The position numbers and the translations under genes are program-made. Shown one piece after another: positions 19,272 through 29,688 of a stretch of DNA of 64,000 bases (positions within the stretch are counted from its first letter, which is position 1; every line of letters begins with the position of its first letter). The DNA comes from Halomonas chromatireducens. GTDB taxonomy: Bacteria; Pseudomonadota; Gammaproteobacteria; Pseudomonadales; Halomonadaceae. A model generated the notes under the pieces. It was not told where the DNA came from and did no database searches. It was given only the letters and a program-made list of their open reading frames with translations. Where the stretch lies: positions 805,186-869,185 of the forward strand of contig NZ_CP014226.1 in NCBI RefSeq assembly GCF_001545155.1, given 5' to 3'.

Positions 19272-21527
19272 ATGACCATGGATATCCAGGTGGCGGAGGG
19301 CGACGTCGAACGCCTCTCGCTGCGCGAATACACCGAGAAGGCGTACCTCGACTACTCGATGTACGTGATCCTCGACCGGGCGCTGCCGCATATCGGCGAC
19401 GGCATGAAGCCGGTGCAGCGGCGCATCATCTATGCCATGCGCGAGCTGGCGCTGGGTGCCAACGCCAAGTACAAGAAGTCGGCGCGTACCGTCGGCGATG
19501 TGCTGGGCAAGTTCCATCCCCACGGCGACAGCGCCTGCTACGAGGCGATGGTCTTGATGGCCCAGCCGTTCAGCTACCGCTACCCGCTGGTGGACGGCCA
19601 GGGCAACTGGGGTAGCCCCGACGATCCCAAGTCCTTCGCCGCCATGCGTTACACCGAGGCGCGGCTGTCCAAGTTTGCCGAGGTGCTGCTCGCCGAACTG
19701 GGCCAGGGCACCGTGGACTGGACCCCCAATTTCGACGGCACCATGAACGAGCCGGTGGTGCTGCCGGCGCGGCTGCCCCATGTGCTGCTCAACGGCGGCA
19801 CCGGCATCGCCGTGGGCATGGCCACCGATATACCGCCGCACAACGTCAGCGAAGTGGTCGAGGCCACCTGTCACCTGCTGCGTAACCCGGATGCCACCAC
19901 GGCGGACCTGGTCGAGTTCCTGCCCGCCCCCGACTTCCCCTCCAAGGCCGAGATCATCACGCCCCGTGCCGACCTGCGCAAACTCTACGAGTGCGGCCGT
20001 GGCTCGGTGAAGCTGCGGGCACGCTACGTCCTGGAGGAGGGAAAGGTCGTGGTCACCGCGCTGCCCTACCAGGTCAGCGGCTCCAAGATCCTGGAGCAGA
20101 TCGCCGCCCAGATGAACGCCAAGAAGCTGCCCATGGTGGCGGACCTGCGCGACGAATCGACCCACGAGGACCCGACACGGCTGGTGATCGAGCCGCGCTC
20201 CAACCGGGTCGATATCGAGGCACTGATGGCGCACCTGTTCGCCACCACCGATCTCGAGAAGAACATCCGCGTCAATCTCAATGTCATCGGCCTCGACGGC
20301 CGGCCGCGGGTGATGCCGCTGCCCGACATGCTCGGCGAGTGGCTGCGTTTTCGCCGCGCCACGGTCCGCCGGCGCCTGGAGCATCGCCTGGGCAAGGTGG
20401 AGGACCGGCTGCACATCCTCGAGGGCCTGCTGGCGGCCTACCTCAATCTCGACGAGGTGATTCGCATCATCCGCGAGGAGGATGAACCCAAGGCCGAGCT
20501 GATGCGTGCCTTCGCACTCACCGATCGCCAGGCCGAAGCGATACTCGAACTGCGCCTGCGCCACCTGGCCAAGCTCGAGGAGATGAAGATCCGTGGCGAG
20601 CAGGATGCCCTGGAGGAGGAACGCAAGCGCCTTCAGGAACTGCTCGGCAATGAAGCCGCCTTGACCGACCTGATCGAGGAGGAGATCCGCGAGGCGGGGC
20701 GTGAGCACGGCGATGCGCGGCGTGCGCCGATCGTCGAGCGCGAGGAATCCCGGGCGCTGTCCGAGGTCGAGCTGATGGGGGCCGACCCCATCACCGTGGT
20801 GCTCTCCGAGAAGGGCTGGATTCGGGCCGCCAAGGGACATGACATCGACCCCGAAGGGCTCTCCTACAAGTCCGGCGACAGCTTTGCGCTGGTGGCCCGG
20901 GGCAAGACGAATCAGCCGCTGGTATTGCTCGACGACACGGGACGAGCCTATACCCTGGCGGCCCACAATTTGCCCAGCGCCAGGAGCCAGGGCGAGCCGG
21001 TGACCGGACGGGCGAACGTCGTCGCGGGAGCCCACATGGCTGGGGTCATGCTGGCCCCGCCGACCACCCGCTATCTGCTCGCGTCCGATGGCGGCTACGG
21101 TTTCGTGGCGCGCCTCGAAGATCTGACCGGCAAGAACAAGTCGGGCAAGTCGGTGCTCTCGGTGCCCAAGGGCTGTCGTGTGATGGCGCCGATTCAGGTG
21201 CCGGAGGGGCAGGGCAGCTACGTGGCGGCGGTATCCAACGAGGGGCGCCTGCTGCTCTTCCCGCTCGACCAGCTGCCCGAGATGGCCAAGGGCAAGGGCA
21301 ACAAGATGATCGATATTCCCGGCGCCCGCGCCGCTCGCCGCGAGGAACTGGTGCGCGATATCACCGTGCTGCCGGAAGGGGCCGCGCTGGTGATCCATTC
21401 CGGCAAGCGCAAGTTGACGCTCAAGGCCGGCGAACTGGATTATTATCGTGGTGAGCGTGGCCGGCGTGGCAGCAAGCTGCCCCGCGGCCTGCAGAAGGTC
21501 GATAGGCTAGAAAGCTCGGCAGACTAA
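19272..21527 (+). CDS. parC: DNA topoisomerase IV subunit A
   Basis: 751-residue DNA-cleaving subunit of topoisomerase IV. The active-site tyrosine is Y127 in A-A-M-R-Y-T-E-A. The quinolone-resistance region reads [10 protein letters not shown] (82-91), with the serine and glutamate of the susceptible form retained. The N-terminal winged helix, tower and C-terminal beta-pinwheel (Q-G-R-N..., repeated G-x-G-F-V-A-R) appear complete. Palindromic repeats stand on both sides of the gene. Confidence 0.95.
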   Translation: MTMDIQVAEGDVERLSLREYTEKAYLDYSMYVILDRALPHIGDGMKPVQRRIIYAMRELALGANAKYKKSARTVGDVLGKFHPHGDSACYEAMVLMAQPFSYRYPLVDGQGNWGSPDDPKSFAAMRYTEARLSKFAEVLLAELGQGTVDWTPNFDGTMNEPVVLPARLPHVLLNGGTGIAVGMATDIPPHNVSEVVEATCHLLRNPDATTADLVEFLPAPDFPSKAEIITPRADLRKLYECGRGSVKLRARYVLEEGKVVVTALPYQVSGSKILEQIAAQMNAKKLPMVADLRDESTHEDPTRLVIEPRSNRVDIEALMAHLFATTDLEKNIRVNLNVIGLDGRPRVMPLPDMLGEWLRFRRATVRRRLEHRLGKVEDRLHILEGLLAAYLNLDEVIRIIREEDEPKAELMRAFALTDRQAEAILELRLRHLAKLEEMKIRGEQDALEEERKRLQELLGNEAALTDLIEEEIREAGREHGDARRAPIVEREESRALSEVELMGADPITVVLSEKGWIRAAKGHDIDPEGLSYKSGDSFALVARGKTNQPLVLLDDTGRAYTLAAHNLPSARSQGEPVTGRANVVAGAHMAGVMLAPPTTRYLLASDGGYGFVARLEDLTGKNKSGKSVLSVPKGCRVMAPIQVPEGQGSYVAAVSNEGRLLLFPLDQLPEMAKGKGNKMIDIPGARAARREELVRDITVLPEGAALVIHSGKRKLTLKAGELDYYRGERGRRGSKLPRGLQKVDRLESSAD

Positions 21528-21544
21528 AGCCATAACCTGACGGC

Positions 21545-21637
21545 CAGGGGCAGGTCGAAGAGGAGGTCATTTGCCATGGATGGCAAATGTAGCGCCCAGG
21601 GATGGGGTCACAGCGCCTCCTCGAAGACCTGGCGCCG
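21545..21637 (+). repeat. Palindromic interspersed repeat, copy 3 (parC-serB gap)
   Basis: The arms CAGGTCGAAGAGGAGG (21550-21565) and CCTCCTCGAAGACCTG (21616-21631) flank the same inner hairpin ATTTGCCATGGATGGCAAAT and the same TGTAGCGCCCAGGGATGG-GTCACAGC strip as copy 2. The outer arm sequence has drifted on both sides. Confidence 0.88.
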
Positions 21638-21670
21638 AAAGCCGTCCTATCAGCGTATCCTGAGGCATGC

Positions 21671-22897
21671 ATGACACGACGACTGCTGATTCGCGCCACC
21701 GGCGCGGCACGACCCGGCCAGCTGGCCGGCCTGGGCCAGGCCATGGCGCGCAGCGGCGCGCGGCTGCTCGACATCAACCAGAGCGTGACCTTCGGCATGG
21801 TCTCGCTGGAGGCGCTGGTCGGGCTCGACCGGGAGAGCGACCTGGAGAGCGCCCTGAGTGCCGCCGGTGACACCCTGGGTCTCGAGATCCAGGCGATCCA
21901 GGTCAGCGCCGAGGATTACCAGCGCTGGAGCGTTCAGGCCAGCGAACCGCGACTGATCCTGACACTGCTGGCACCGCACCTGCCTGCCGGCATCCTCGCC
22001 GAGGTGGGGGCGCTCACCGCCGAGCATGGCCTGACCGTGGAGCTGATTCATCGTCTCTCAGGCCGTGAGCCGTTGGACGGTGGCGTACCCCGGGATCACC
22101 ACACCCAGGGCGCCTGCGTCGAGTGCTGGCTGCGCGGCGAGGAAGTGGATCTCGACGCGCTGCGCGAGAAGGCGCTGGCACTCGGTGCCATGCATGGCGT
22201 CGACATCGCCATCCAGGAGGACTCCATCTGGCGCCGCCATCGCCGCTTGGTCTGCTTCGACATGGATTCGACCCTGATCAAGGCCGAGGTGATCGACGAG
22301 CTGGCGCGCCGCCATGGCGTCTACGACGAAGTGGCCGAGATCACCGAGCGTGCTATGCGTGGGGAGCTGGACTTTCAGCAGAGTTTCCGCGAGCGCATGG
22401 CCAAGCTCAAGGGCCTCGACGAGACCGTGCTCGCCGAGATCGCCGATACCCTGCCGATGATGGATGGTGTCGAGCGGCTGATGTACCACCTCAAGCGGCT
22501 GGGCTACCGCACGGTGATTCTGTCCGGTGGCTTCACCTACTTCGCCAGGCACTTGCAGGAGAAGCTCGGCTTCGACGAGGTGCATGCCAATGAGCTGCTG
22601 ATCGAGAACGGCAAGGTGACCGGCGAGGTCCGCGAACCGATCCTCGATGCCAATCGCAAGGCCGCCCTGCTGCGGGAGATCGCCGAGCGCGAAGGCCTGA
22701 CCCTGGAGCAGACCATCGCCGTGGGCGATGGCGCCAACGACCTGAAGATGCTTGCCACCGCGGGGCTGGGCATCGCCTTTCGCGCCAAGCCGCTGGTGCG
22801 CAGCCAGGCACGGCAGTCGATATCGACCCTGGGCATCGATGCCGTGCTCTACCTGATGGGCTATCGACAGGTGGACCTGGAAGACGAGAGACGCTGA
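21671..22897 (+). CDS. serB: Phosphoserine phosphatase SerB
   Basis: Last step of serine synthesis: hydrolysis of O-phosphoserine. 408 residues from the ATG at 21671. Two N-terminal ACT-like domains (about 1-85 and 93-185) precede the HAD catalytic domain with D-M-D-S-T-L-I (197-203), S-G-G-F-T-Y-F and G-D-G-A-N-D-L-K-M. This ACT-extended form is usual in Pseudomonas and Halomonas. An open frame to 21602 runs through the palindromic repeat and is not used. Confidence 0.92.
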   Translation: MTRRLLIRATGAARPGQLAGLGQAMARSGARLLDINQSVTFGMVSLEALVGLDRESDLESALSAAGDTLGLEIQAIQVSAEDYQRWSVQASEPRLILTLLAPHLPAGILAEVGALTAEHGLTVELIHRLSGREPLDGGVPRDHHTQGACVECWLRGEEVDLDALREKALALGAMHGVDIAIQEDSIWRRHRRLVCFDMDSTLIKAEVIDELARRHGVYDEVAEITERAMRGELDFQQSFRERMAKLKGLDETVLAEIADTLPMMDGVERLMYHLKRLGYRTVILSGGFTYFARHLQEKLGFDEVHANELLIENGKVTGEVREPILDANRKAALLREIAEREGLTLEQTIAVGDGANDLKMLATAGLGIAFRAKPLVRSQARQSISTLGIDAVLYLMGYRQVDLEDERR

Positions 22898-22960
22898 AGC
22901 GCTGGTTCCAGGAGGCTTTCTGGCTTACCTTCGAAGAACCCCATCAGACCGGAGGTCGCC

Positions 22961-23218
22961 ATGCCCCAACCGCGTTTCACTACCGAGCAACTCGAAGAGC
23001 TCAATATTCTCTGTCTTTACAATCTGGATACGACCCAGGAGGGGATCAAGGTTCACTCCAGCGCCGCCCCCGAGGCCATTGCCGCGGCAGCGCGCCTCTA
23101 TGCCAAGGGCCTGGTGACACAGGCCGATGGCGGCTACATGACCCCGCTGGGCCGGGAAGCGGCCCAGCACGCCCAGGACCTGCTGGGCCTACTCGATCCG
23201 GCCGATCTGACTACCTGA
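22961..23218 (+). CDS. TIGR02647 family protein
   Basis: 85-residue soluble protein matching, by memory of the family, TIGR02647. It has E-L-N-I-L-C-L-Y-N-L-D-T-T-Q-E-G-I-K-V-H, then A-A-P-E-A-I-A-A-A-x-R-L, and a winged-helix-like end G-L-V-T-Q-x-D-G-G-Y-x-T-x-L-G. The layout suggests a small DNA-binding or regulatory protein, but none has been characterised to my knowledge. CCGGAGG seven bases upstream supports the ATG. Confidence 0.8.
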   Translation: MPQPRFTTEQLEELNILCLYNLDTTQEGIKVHSSAAPEAIAAAARLYAKGLVTQADGGYMTPLGREAAQHAQDLLGLLDPADLTT

Positions 23219-23245
23219 CGGTACACCGCCGAATAGCCGGCGGCT

Positions 23246-23282
23246 CGCACCCGGCCTGGAAAAGTCCCGGCCGGGTGCGGTA
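23246..23282 (+). terminator. Strong stem-loop between convergent genes
   Basis: CGCACCCGGCC (23246-23256) pairs perfectly with GGCCGGGTGCG (23269-23279). There is no long T tract. A smaller CCGCC...GGCGG stem precedes it. It sits between the ends of the TIGR02647 gene and the SDR gene and probably serves both directions. Confidence 0.6.
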
Positions 23283-23304
23283 TGCCTTCAGGTGTCGGAC
23301 AGGA

Positions 23305-24159
23305 TCAGGTATTGAGTACGACCCCGCCGTTGAGGTGCAATGTCTGGCCGCTCATGTAGGAGGACTCCTCGCAGGCTAGATAGACATAGGCGGGGCCCAT
23401 CTCGGAGGGTTGGCCAGCCCGGTCCATCGGTACCTGGCCGCCGAACCTGGCCACCTTTTCCTCGGGGAAACTCGCCGGAATCAGCGGTGTCCAAACCGGG
23501 CCGGGCGCCACGGCGTTGACTCGGATTCCCCGGTCCACCAGTGCCATGGCCAGGGAGCGAACCAGCCCCTGAATGGCCCCCTTGGTGGCGGTGTAGTCGA
23601 TCAGGGTGTCGTTGCCCTTGAAGGCGTTGATCGAAGAGGTACAGATGATCACGTCTCCCTCGTGCATATGGGGAAGCGCCGCCTGGGTCAGGTAGAAGTG
23701 GCTGAAGACGTTGGTCTGGAAGGTGCGCTGCAGCTGCTCCGGCGGGATATCAGTGATGTCATCCCAGTCGTACTGCTCGGCTGAGTTGTGTACCAGGATA
23801 TTGACCTTGCCGAATTCTGCCATGGCCTCGTTGACGATGTCATGGCAGAAATCCGGCTCGCCCACGTCGCCTTTCAGCACCAGGCAACGGCGTCCTTCGG
23901 CTTCGACCAGGGCCTGGGTTTCCCGTGCATCGGTCTCTTCATCCAGGTGTACGATCACGCTATCGGCCCCCTCGCGGGCATAATGCACGGCAACGGCACG
24001 ACCAATGCCGCTGTCGCCGCCGGTAATGATCGCCACCTTGTCCTTGAGCTTGTCGGCGCCGCGGTAGCTCTGGCGAATGAATTCGGGCCTGGGCGCCATG
24101 GCATGTTCATCGCCCGGCTGCGATGACTGCTCCTGGGGAGGCTGTTTCTGTTCGCTCAT
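23305..24159 (-). CDS. SDR family oxidoreductase (YghA-like)
   Basis: 284-residue short-chain dehydrogenase of the glucose/ribitol type often induced by stress. A polar N-terminal extension ends in P-x-P-x-x-x-x-x-S-Y-R-G. It is followed by the Rossmann motif T-G-G-D-S-G-I-G-R-A, the structural motif N-S-A-E-Q (a variant of NNAG), the catalytic S-S...Y-T-A-T-K and P-G-P-V-W-T-P-L-I-P. The dinucleotide preference and substrate are not determinable here. It is monocistronic. Confidence 0.85.
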   Translation of the reverse strand: MSEQKQPPQEQSSQPGDEHAMAPRPEFIRQSYRGADKLKDKVAIITGGDSGIGRAVAVHYAREGADSVIVHLDEETDARETQALVEAEGRRCLVLKGDVGEPDFCHDIVNEAMAEFGKVNILVHNSAEQYDWDDITDIPPEQLQRTFQTNVFSHFYLTQAALPHMHEGDVIICTSSINAFKGNDTLIDYTATKGAIQGLVRSLAMALVDRGIRVNAVAPGPVWTPLIPASFPEEKVARFGGQVPMDRAGQPSEMGPAYVYLACEESSYMSGQTLHLNGGVVLNT

Positions 24160-24404
24160 GTGCGGGACCCCTTTTCCGTTCGCACGAACCAGTACTAGGA
24201 ACGTAGGCGAGTCCGGCCGGCTCTCACAAGGAAATGGAGTAAATAATCGTTTCGTTATAGTAATTTGCGGTCAGTTGCTGTGCGTGGCGACTGGCGATAT
24301 GACTGGCGGCCAGAATGACCGCCCATATACGCCGACCGCTGCATGGTAAGATCACGCCGCAGCCATCTATTCAAGACCCAGTCTGGCATGAGATTGACAC
24401 ACCC

Positions 24405-24838
24405 ATGAGCGCTTCCTTCGACACCTGGCGCCTGCGCTTCGAGCGTCTGCGCGCCAACAAGTTTTTTGAACTCGCGGTGATCTCCATCATCGTGCTCTCG
24501 GCCCTGCTGATCGGCGCGCGGACCTATGAGGAAGTCACCCGTTTCCAGCAGGCGCTGCTGGTGCTGGATGTGGCTGTCACGGTGTTCTTCCTGGTGGAGA
24601 TACTGATCCGGATGGCGGCGGAGAAGCGCCTGCGCGATTTCTTCAGGAACGGCTGGAACGTCTTCGATTTCCTGATCGTCACCGCCAGCCTGATCCCCAT
24701 GGACGATTCGGAAATGGTGCTGCTGGCCCGCCTGCTGCGCATCTTCCGTGTGCTGCGCCTGGTATCGATGATCCCCGAACTGCGCATGCTGATGGCGGCA
24801 CTGTTCAAGTCGATCCCACGCATGGGTTATGTGGCGCC
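24405..24838 (+). pseudogene. Voltage-gated ion channel protein, 3'-truncated
   Basis: The first 144 residues match the voltage-sensor domain of bacterial ion transporters (Pfam Ion_trans): helix S1 near residues 21-40, S2/S3 (F-F-L-V-E-I-L-I-R-M, N-V-F-D-F-L-I-V), and an Arg-rich S4 (L-L-A-R-L-L-R-I-F-R-V-L-R-L). Similarity ends at R-M-G-Y-V-A, just where S5, the pore loop and S6 should follow. The frame then reads 28 unrelated residues antisense to an aldehyde dehydrogenase fragment, to a stop at 24920. Without a pore it cannot be a channel. Confidence 0.8.
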
Positions 24839-24839
24839 A

Positions 24840-25467
24840 GGAGCACGTCAGTTTCGACAGCGTTCTGCACCGCACGACCCACCAGCTCCGAGGTGCCGGG
24901 GTGGGCGGAGTGGCCCTTGACGATCACCGGGCAGCCGGCGGCCAGCGCCGAGGCGGTATCGCCACCGGCTACGCTGAAGGCCAGCGGGAAGTTGCTGGCA
25001 CCGAACACCGCCACCGGGCCCAGCGGGATGTGGCGCTGGCGCAGATCGGCGCGAGGCATCGGCTCACGATCCGGCATGGCCGGGTCGAGGCGCACGTCGA
25101 GCCATTCGCCGGCGCGCACCACGGCGGCAAACAGGCGCAGCTGGCCGCAGGTGCGGCCGCGCTCGCCTTCCAGGCGCGCCCGGGGCAGGCCGGTCTCGGC
25201 CATGGCGCGTTCGATCAAGCCGTCACCGATGGCCTCGATCTCGGCGGCGATGGTTTCCAGAAACGTCGCACGCTGCTCGAGGGTGGTCTCACGATAGGCG
25301 CCGAAGGCCGCCTCGGCCAGTTCGCAGGCGCGCTCGACCTCGGCCTTGCTTCCGCCGACGTAGGTGGGCTCCAGCGTCTCGCCAGTGGCGGGGTTGACGC
25401 CATGGATGGGCGTGGAACTGCCGCTGACGGCCTCCCGGCCGATTAGCAGCTTGCCTTGAAGGGACAT
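24840..25467 (-). pseudogene. 2,5-dioxovalerate (ketoglutarate semialdehyde) dehydrogenase, 3'-truncated
   Basis: The N-terminal ~205 residues of a KGSADH-type aldehyde dehydrogenase: [10 protein letters not shown] near residue 23, L-P-x-A-R-L-x-G-E-R-G-R-T, and the NADP-binding [12 protein letters not shown] with V-I-V-K-G-H-x-A-H-P-G-T-S. The protein should be about 520 residues, with the catalytic Glu and Cys in the missing part. Similarity stops at about 24850, where it abuts the truncated ion channel. KGSADH would convert the KdgD product to 2-oxoglutarate, so the last step of the cluster is broken here. Confidence 0.82.
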
Positions 25468-25515
25468 AATGGCTCCTAAATTTCGTGCTGGTTAATTGCG
25501 ATGACTCAATCCATT

Positions 25516-26253
25516 TCAGGCTTCCTGATACTTGGCGTACATATTTCTCGCGCGATTCAGGTGCTGGAACATCGTTTCACGAGCGGCTTCTGCGTCCCGC
25601 GACAGGATCGCCTCAAGAATGTAGGCGTGCTCCTCCTGTACGCGTGCCAGATAGCGCTCCGACGCTACGGGATTGATCTCCATGCTGAGTAGCTTGGCGC
25701 GAGGGATCACACTCTGGCTAAGCTGCTCGTAGAATTGATTGAAAAATGGGTTCTTGGTCGCCTTGGCAATAGCGTGGTGGAACTCGTAGTCCTCCACACG
25801 TGCCTGCGATTTATCGGCATGCGCCTTGATGAAAGCTTCGTGGCGAGCCTGCAGGATTCGACTGTCCTCATCGTCATACCGCAACGCTGCCAGCTCTGCT
25901 GCCGCTGGTTCCAGTGTCAAACGCAACTCAAGCACGTGAAGGATATCCTTCACCGTGGTCGGATTGATGCTCTTAGCGGGTCTTGCCTCAATAGTGGTCG
26001 AACGCAAGACGGTCGTACCGACCCCACGACGTGTCTCGACCAGCCCGAGCGACTTGAGGTGGGTAATGGCTTCACGGATCACCGTGCGGCTGACGCCAAA
26101 GGAATCGCACAGGCTGCTCTCGGGCGGCAACTTGTCCCCAACCGCAATCTTGCCTTCAGTGATCAGGACTTCAAGCTGGTCCGCCACATGCACAGACAGG
26201 CTTCCCTGCTGGCCTACCCTGCGCACATTGAGCTGCCCTAATTCAGCTGGCAT
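25516..26253 (-). CDS. GntR-family regulator (FadR/FCD subfamily)
   Basis: 245 residues. The winged helix (L-E-V-L-I-T-E-G-K-I..G-D-K-L-P-P-E..L...F-G-V-S-R-T-V-I-R-E-A) lies in residues ~20-90. The all-helical FCD ligand domain follows, with metal-type residues in E-D-Y-E-F-H-H-A-I-A and a later E-E-H-x-x-I. It is the sixth gene of the glucarate block, read in the same direction, and most likely represses it with a sugar acid as inducer. A TTGT-N10-ACAA site upstream of kdgD fits this family. Confidence 0.85.
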   Translation of the reverse strand: MPAELGQLNVRRVGQQGSLSVHVADQLEVLITEGKIAVGDKLPPESSLCDSFGVSRTVIREAITHLKSLGLVETRRGVGTTVLRSTTIEARPAKSINPTTVKDILHVLELRLTLEPAAAELAALRYDDEDSRILQARHEAFIKAHADKSQARVEDYEFHHAIAKATKNPFFNQFYEQLSQSVIPRAKLLSMEINPVASERYLARVQEEHAYILEAILSRDAEAARETMFQHLNRARNMYAKYQEA

Positions 26254-26323
26254 ATCAACTTCCTCGGCATGAATGTATCCCTCACAACATACGCTTATTT
26301 ATCCAGGCTAGCTCGGCCTGGTG

Positions 26324-27649
26324 CTAACGGACGAGAGCCGGCCGCTTGGGATCGAACTCCCAGCCGGGAATCAGGTACTGCATGGCCATGGCATCGTTGC
26401 GCTGTGTCACATCGAGGCTCTGATACAGACGATGCGCCTCCATCAGTTTCTCCTCGTCCAGCTCGACCCCCAGACCCGGCACCTTCGGCACGCTCAGCTT
26501 GCCATCGCGGATCGCGAACGGATTCTTGGTGATCCGCTGGCCGTCCTGCCAGATCCAATGAGTATCGATAGCCGTGATCTCCCCGGGGCAAGCCGCGGCC
26601 ACATGGGTCATCATCGCCAGCGAAATATCGAAGTGGTTGTTGCTGTGCGAGCCCCAAGTCATGCCCCACTCGTTGCACAGCTCGCCCACCGCCACAGCAC
26701 CCTGCATGGTCCAGAAGTGGCAGTCTGCCAGCGGGATGTCCACCGAATTGAGCTGAACGGCATACTGCAACTGCTTGAAATCGGTAGCGATCATGTTGGT
26801 CGCGGTAGGCAGTCCGGTGCGCTTCTTGAACTCGGCCATGGTCTCGCGACCGGAGTAGCTCTCTTCCTGGCCGCAGGGATCCTCGGCATAGCTCAGCAAA
26901 TGCTTGATGGGATCGAGCACCCGTACCGCCTCATCGAGGGTCCAAGCGCCATTGGGGTCCAGTGTCAGACGCGCTTCGGGGAAAGCCTCGTGCAGTGCGC
27001 GAATACAGTCCGCTTCCTCTTCGCCGCGCAGCACACCGCCCTTGAGCTTGAAGTCCCTGAAGCCATAGCGCTCATAGGCCGCCTTGGCCAGGTTGGCCAC
27101 CGCCTCGGGCGTCAGCGCCTCGCGGTAGCGCACCTCATCCCAGGTATCCTGCGGATTGTCAGCCTTGGGATAGGGCAGATCCGTCTTTGCAGGGTCGCCG
27201 AGCAGGAACAGGTAGCCGAGGGCTTCAACCTCATCGCGCTGACGCCCGTACTGGCCCAGCAAGTCAGCCACCGGCATCTGCAGCGCCTGGCCGAAGAGGT
27301 CGTAAAGGGCCGACTCGAGGCCTGTAGTCACATGAACTGCCACACGCAGATCGAAGGTCTGGCGGCCCCGCTCCTCACGACCGTTCTTGGCCAGCAACAG
27401 TCGGACTTGATTCAGCGTTTGCTTGATGTCGTTGATACGCGAACCTTCCACAAGCTCGCGGCACTGCTCCAGCCCCTTGAGAATACCGGCGCTGGAAGGG
27501 ATCTCCCCGACGCCCTGATTACCGGCATCATCTTCGAGGATCACCACGCAACGAATGAACCAGGGTGCATGGCCACCGCTGAGGTTCAACAGGAAGCCAT
27601 CATAGCCGGCGACCGGTACCACACGCATTTTCTTGATCGAAGGAAACAT
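26324..27649 (-). CDS. gudD: Glucarate dehydratase
   Basis: Enolase-superfamily enzyme of 441 residues that dehydrates D-glucarate to 5-dehydro-4-deoxyglucarate. It has D-F-K-L-K-G-G-V with the catalytic Lys, D-P-N-G-A-W and E-D-P-C-G for metal binding, and [12 protein letters not shown] with the general-base His. The length and ending match GudD. It lies between tctA and the gntR gene, 13 bases after tctA on the shared strand, and feeds KdgD. Confidence 0.92.
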   Translation of the reverse strand: MFPSIKKMRVVPVAGYDGFLLNLSGGHAPWFIRCVVILEDDAGNQGVGEIPSSAGILKGLEQCRELVEGSRINDIKQTLNQVRLLLAKNGREERGRQTFDLRVAVHVTTGLESALYDLFGQALQMPVADLLGQYGRQRDEVEALGYLFLLGDPAKTDLPYPKADNPQDTWDEVRYREALTPEAVANLAKAAYERYGFRDFKLKGGVLRGEEEADCIRALHEAFPEARLTLDPNGAWTLDEAVRVLDPIKHLLSYAEDPCGQEESYSGRETMAEFKKRTGLPTATNMIATDFKQLQYAVQLNSVDIPLADCHFWTMQGAVAVGELCNEWGMTWGSHSNNHFDISLAMMTHVAAACPGEITAIDTHWIWQDGQRITKNPFAIRDGKLSVPKVPGLGVELDEEKLMEAHRLYQSLDVTQRNDAMAMQYLIPGWEFDPKRPALVR

Positions 27650-27662
27650 GGACCACCTCTCG

Positions 27663-29150
27663 TCAGGTCAGTAGAGTCTTGTGGCGAGTATTCTGCCAAT
27701 AGGTGAAGATCAAAAAGATTAGAGCCACGGCCAGGAAGGTGAAACTGATCGGACGCATCACAAAGACCGACCAATCTCCCCCCGACAGCAACAGGGCACG
27801 GCGCAGATTGGACTCGGCAATGGGCCCCAGGATCAGCCCCAGGATGACGGGTGCCGTACCGAAACCATACTTGTTCAGGAAGTAGCCGAGCACCCCGAAC
27901 CCAAGCATCAGATAAACATTGAAGATATCCGAGTCGACGGCGTAGACGCCGATCACACAGAACACCAAAATCATCGCCATCAGTAGCTTGCGCGGAATTT
28001 GCAGTACCTTGACGAAGATACGAATCCCAAACCACTGGAACATCAGCATGAAGATATTGGCAACGAAGAAGGCAATGAAAATTCCGTAGATGATGGCTCC
28101 CTGCTCAGCGAAAAGCATTGGCCCAGGACGGATTCCCTGGATCATCAAGCCTCCCATCAGCACCGCTGTTGCCGCCTCACCTGGCACTCCCAGCGTCAAC
28201 ATGGGAATGAGTGAACCACCCACCAAAGAGTTGTTTGATGACTCGGAGGCCACGATACCTTCAGGGTGACCGGTCCCAAACTTTTCGGGCGTCTTGGACA
28301 TTTTCTTGGCTTGGTCATAAGAGAGGAATGACGCAATACTACCCCCGGCTCCTGGAATGGCACCTACGATGGTGCCGATAACAGAACTCGACAGCAGTAC
28401 CTTCCAGTTCCTCAGGACTTCCAGCCAACGCGGTGACGCTTTATCCAGTTTAGCCTTGGATTTTCCGATCTTTTCGGTCTTGAAGTAGTCAACGACATCG
28501 GCCAACACCTGGGAAACGGCGAAGAGACCGATCAGTGCCGGCAAGAGGTTAATACCCGTAAGGAGGGAAGACTGGCCATAGGTGAAGCGCGTGACACCCG
28601 CAATGGGGTCAGTGCCAACTGTCGCCAGCAGTAAGCCAATAAGACCCGCCACAAGCCCCTTGATCAGGCTCTTGGCCACGGAAGCAATGATGACCAGCCC
28701 GAAAATACTCAGTGCGAAATACTCGGCTGCACCGAACCGTAGGGCGAACTCGGCGATGGGCGGCGCCAGAACGCTCAGTACTATCGCACTGAAGATCCCC
28801 CCCAGGAAGGAAGCCACAATGGCGATCCCAAGGGCCCGCCCGGCCTGGCCCTTACGGGCCATGGGAAAGGCATCCAGGGTGGTGGCTACTGACGAGGGAG
28901 TGCCTGGAATATTGAGCAGTGTAGCCGACACGGAGCCACCGGCGATGGCACCACAGAGAGTGCCCAACAGCATGCCGACCCCCATCACCGGCGGCATACC
29001 AAAGGTCAGCGGCAGCAGAAGAGCGATGGCCATGGCCGCGGTCAAGCCGGGCAGAGCCCCCATGATCAGGCCGAGCAGTGTACCCCCGGCTATAGCCAGC
29101 AAGACATAGCCCTGGAACACAAGCCCGAAGGCATCGATATAATCAGCCAT
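27663..29150 (-). CDS. tctA: Tripartite tricarboxylate transporter large permease TctA
   Basis: 495-residue membrane protein with about a dozen transmembrane helices. It has the TctA signatures [19 protein letters not shown] and [16 protein letters not shown]. It forms the ion-driven channel of a TTT uptake system. The genetic setting indicates glucarate or a related sugar diacid as substrate. It begins one base after the tctB stop. Confidence 0.92.
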   Translation of the reverse strand: MADYIDAFGLVFQGYVLLAIAGGTLLGLIMGALPGLTAAMAIALLLPLTFGMPPVMGVGMLLGTLCGAIAGGSVSATLLNIPGTPSSVATTLDAFPMARKGQAGRALGIAIVASFLGGIFSAIVLSVLAPPIAEFALRFGAAEYFALSIFGLVIIASVAKSLIKGLVAGLIGLLLATVGTDPIAGVTRFTYGQSSLLTGINLLPALIGLFAVSQVLADVVDYFKTEKIGKSKAKLDKASPRWLEVLRNWKVLLSSSVIGTIVGAIPGAGGSIASFLSYDQAKKMSKTPEKFGTGHPEGIVASESSNNSLVGGSLIPMLTLGVPGEAATAVLMGGLMIQGIRPGPMLFAEQGAIIYGIFIAFFVANIFMLMFQWFGIRIFVKVLQIPRKLLMAMILVFCVIGVYAVDSDIFNVYLMLGFGVLGYFLNKYGFGTAPVILGLILGPIAESNLRRALLLSGGDWSVFVMRPISFTFLAVALIFLIFTYWQNTRHKTLLT

Positions 29151-29151
29151 G

Positions 29152-29670
29152 CTATACCCCCATCATGCCAAGGGTTGGCAGCATGATGCCGAACCCTTTG
29201 CTAAAGAGGAGAAAAATCGTAACGGATACGGAAGCTGCAAAAGCTCCCAACTGAGCGACCCCCTTGGCCGACACTCGATTGTCAGGATCGGCACTAAAGA
29301 TCACCAGCGTACCCACCACACAAAACACCAACAGAGTTGTCGATAAGATATAACCAAGTCGCTCTAGCAACACGGCATAAATAATCAGAAGCGACAAGAC
29401 CACAAGCCAGCTGATAACAGGAATAACCGCACTGTGAGAAGAACTGATCTCAGCCGCTCCTTCCCTTTTCTTTACCATTCCATGGATAGCCTTGAGCAGG
29501 GAGATGCTCAACAACACCAATAGAAGAATGCAGATTGCCTTGGGGAAAAAGGCCGGCGGTAGACTACCGCCGGCTGCACTTCCACGTATCGAAAAAGATT
29601 CAACAAGGAAGTATCCCGCAAGGCCTATCAGCACCAAGTGAACGACAATTTCACTGACAGGCCTGTTCAT
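29152..29670 (-). CDS. tctB: Tripartite tricarboxylate transporter small permease TctB
   Basis: 172-residue protein with four hydrophobic helices (about 10-27, 45-62, 86-115 and 140-165), the usual TctB topology. Base composition is more AT-rich than most of the window, which supports foreign origin of the block. It lies 18 bases after tctC. Confidence 0.85.
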   Translation of the reverse strand: MNRPVSEIVVHLVLIGLAGYFLVESFSIRGSAAGGSLPPAFFPKAICILLLVLLSISLLKAIHGMVKKREGAAEISSSHSAVIPVISWLVVLSLLIIYAVLLERLGYILSTTLLVFCVVGTLVIFSADPDNRVSAKGVAQLGAFAASVSVTIFLLFSKGFGIMLPTLGMMGV

Positions 29671-29688
29671 AAAAAAGAACCTTTTAGG

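Noticed and set aside
19185..21398. 737-codon open frame on the minus strand across parC
   Set aside because: It is a high-GC shadow of parC. Its Gly/His/Gln-rich translation has no domain, while the plus strand gives a perfect ParC.
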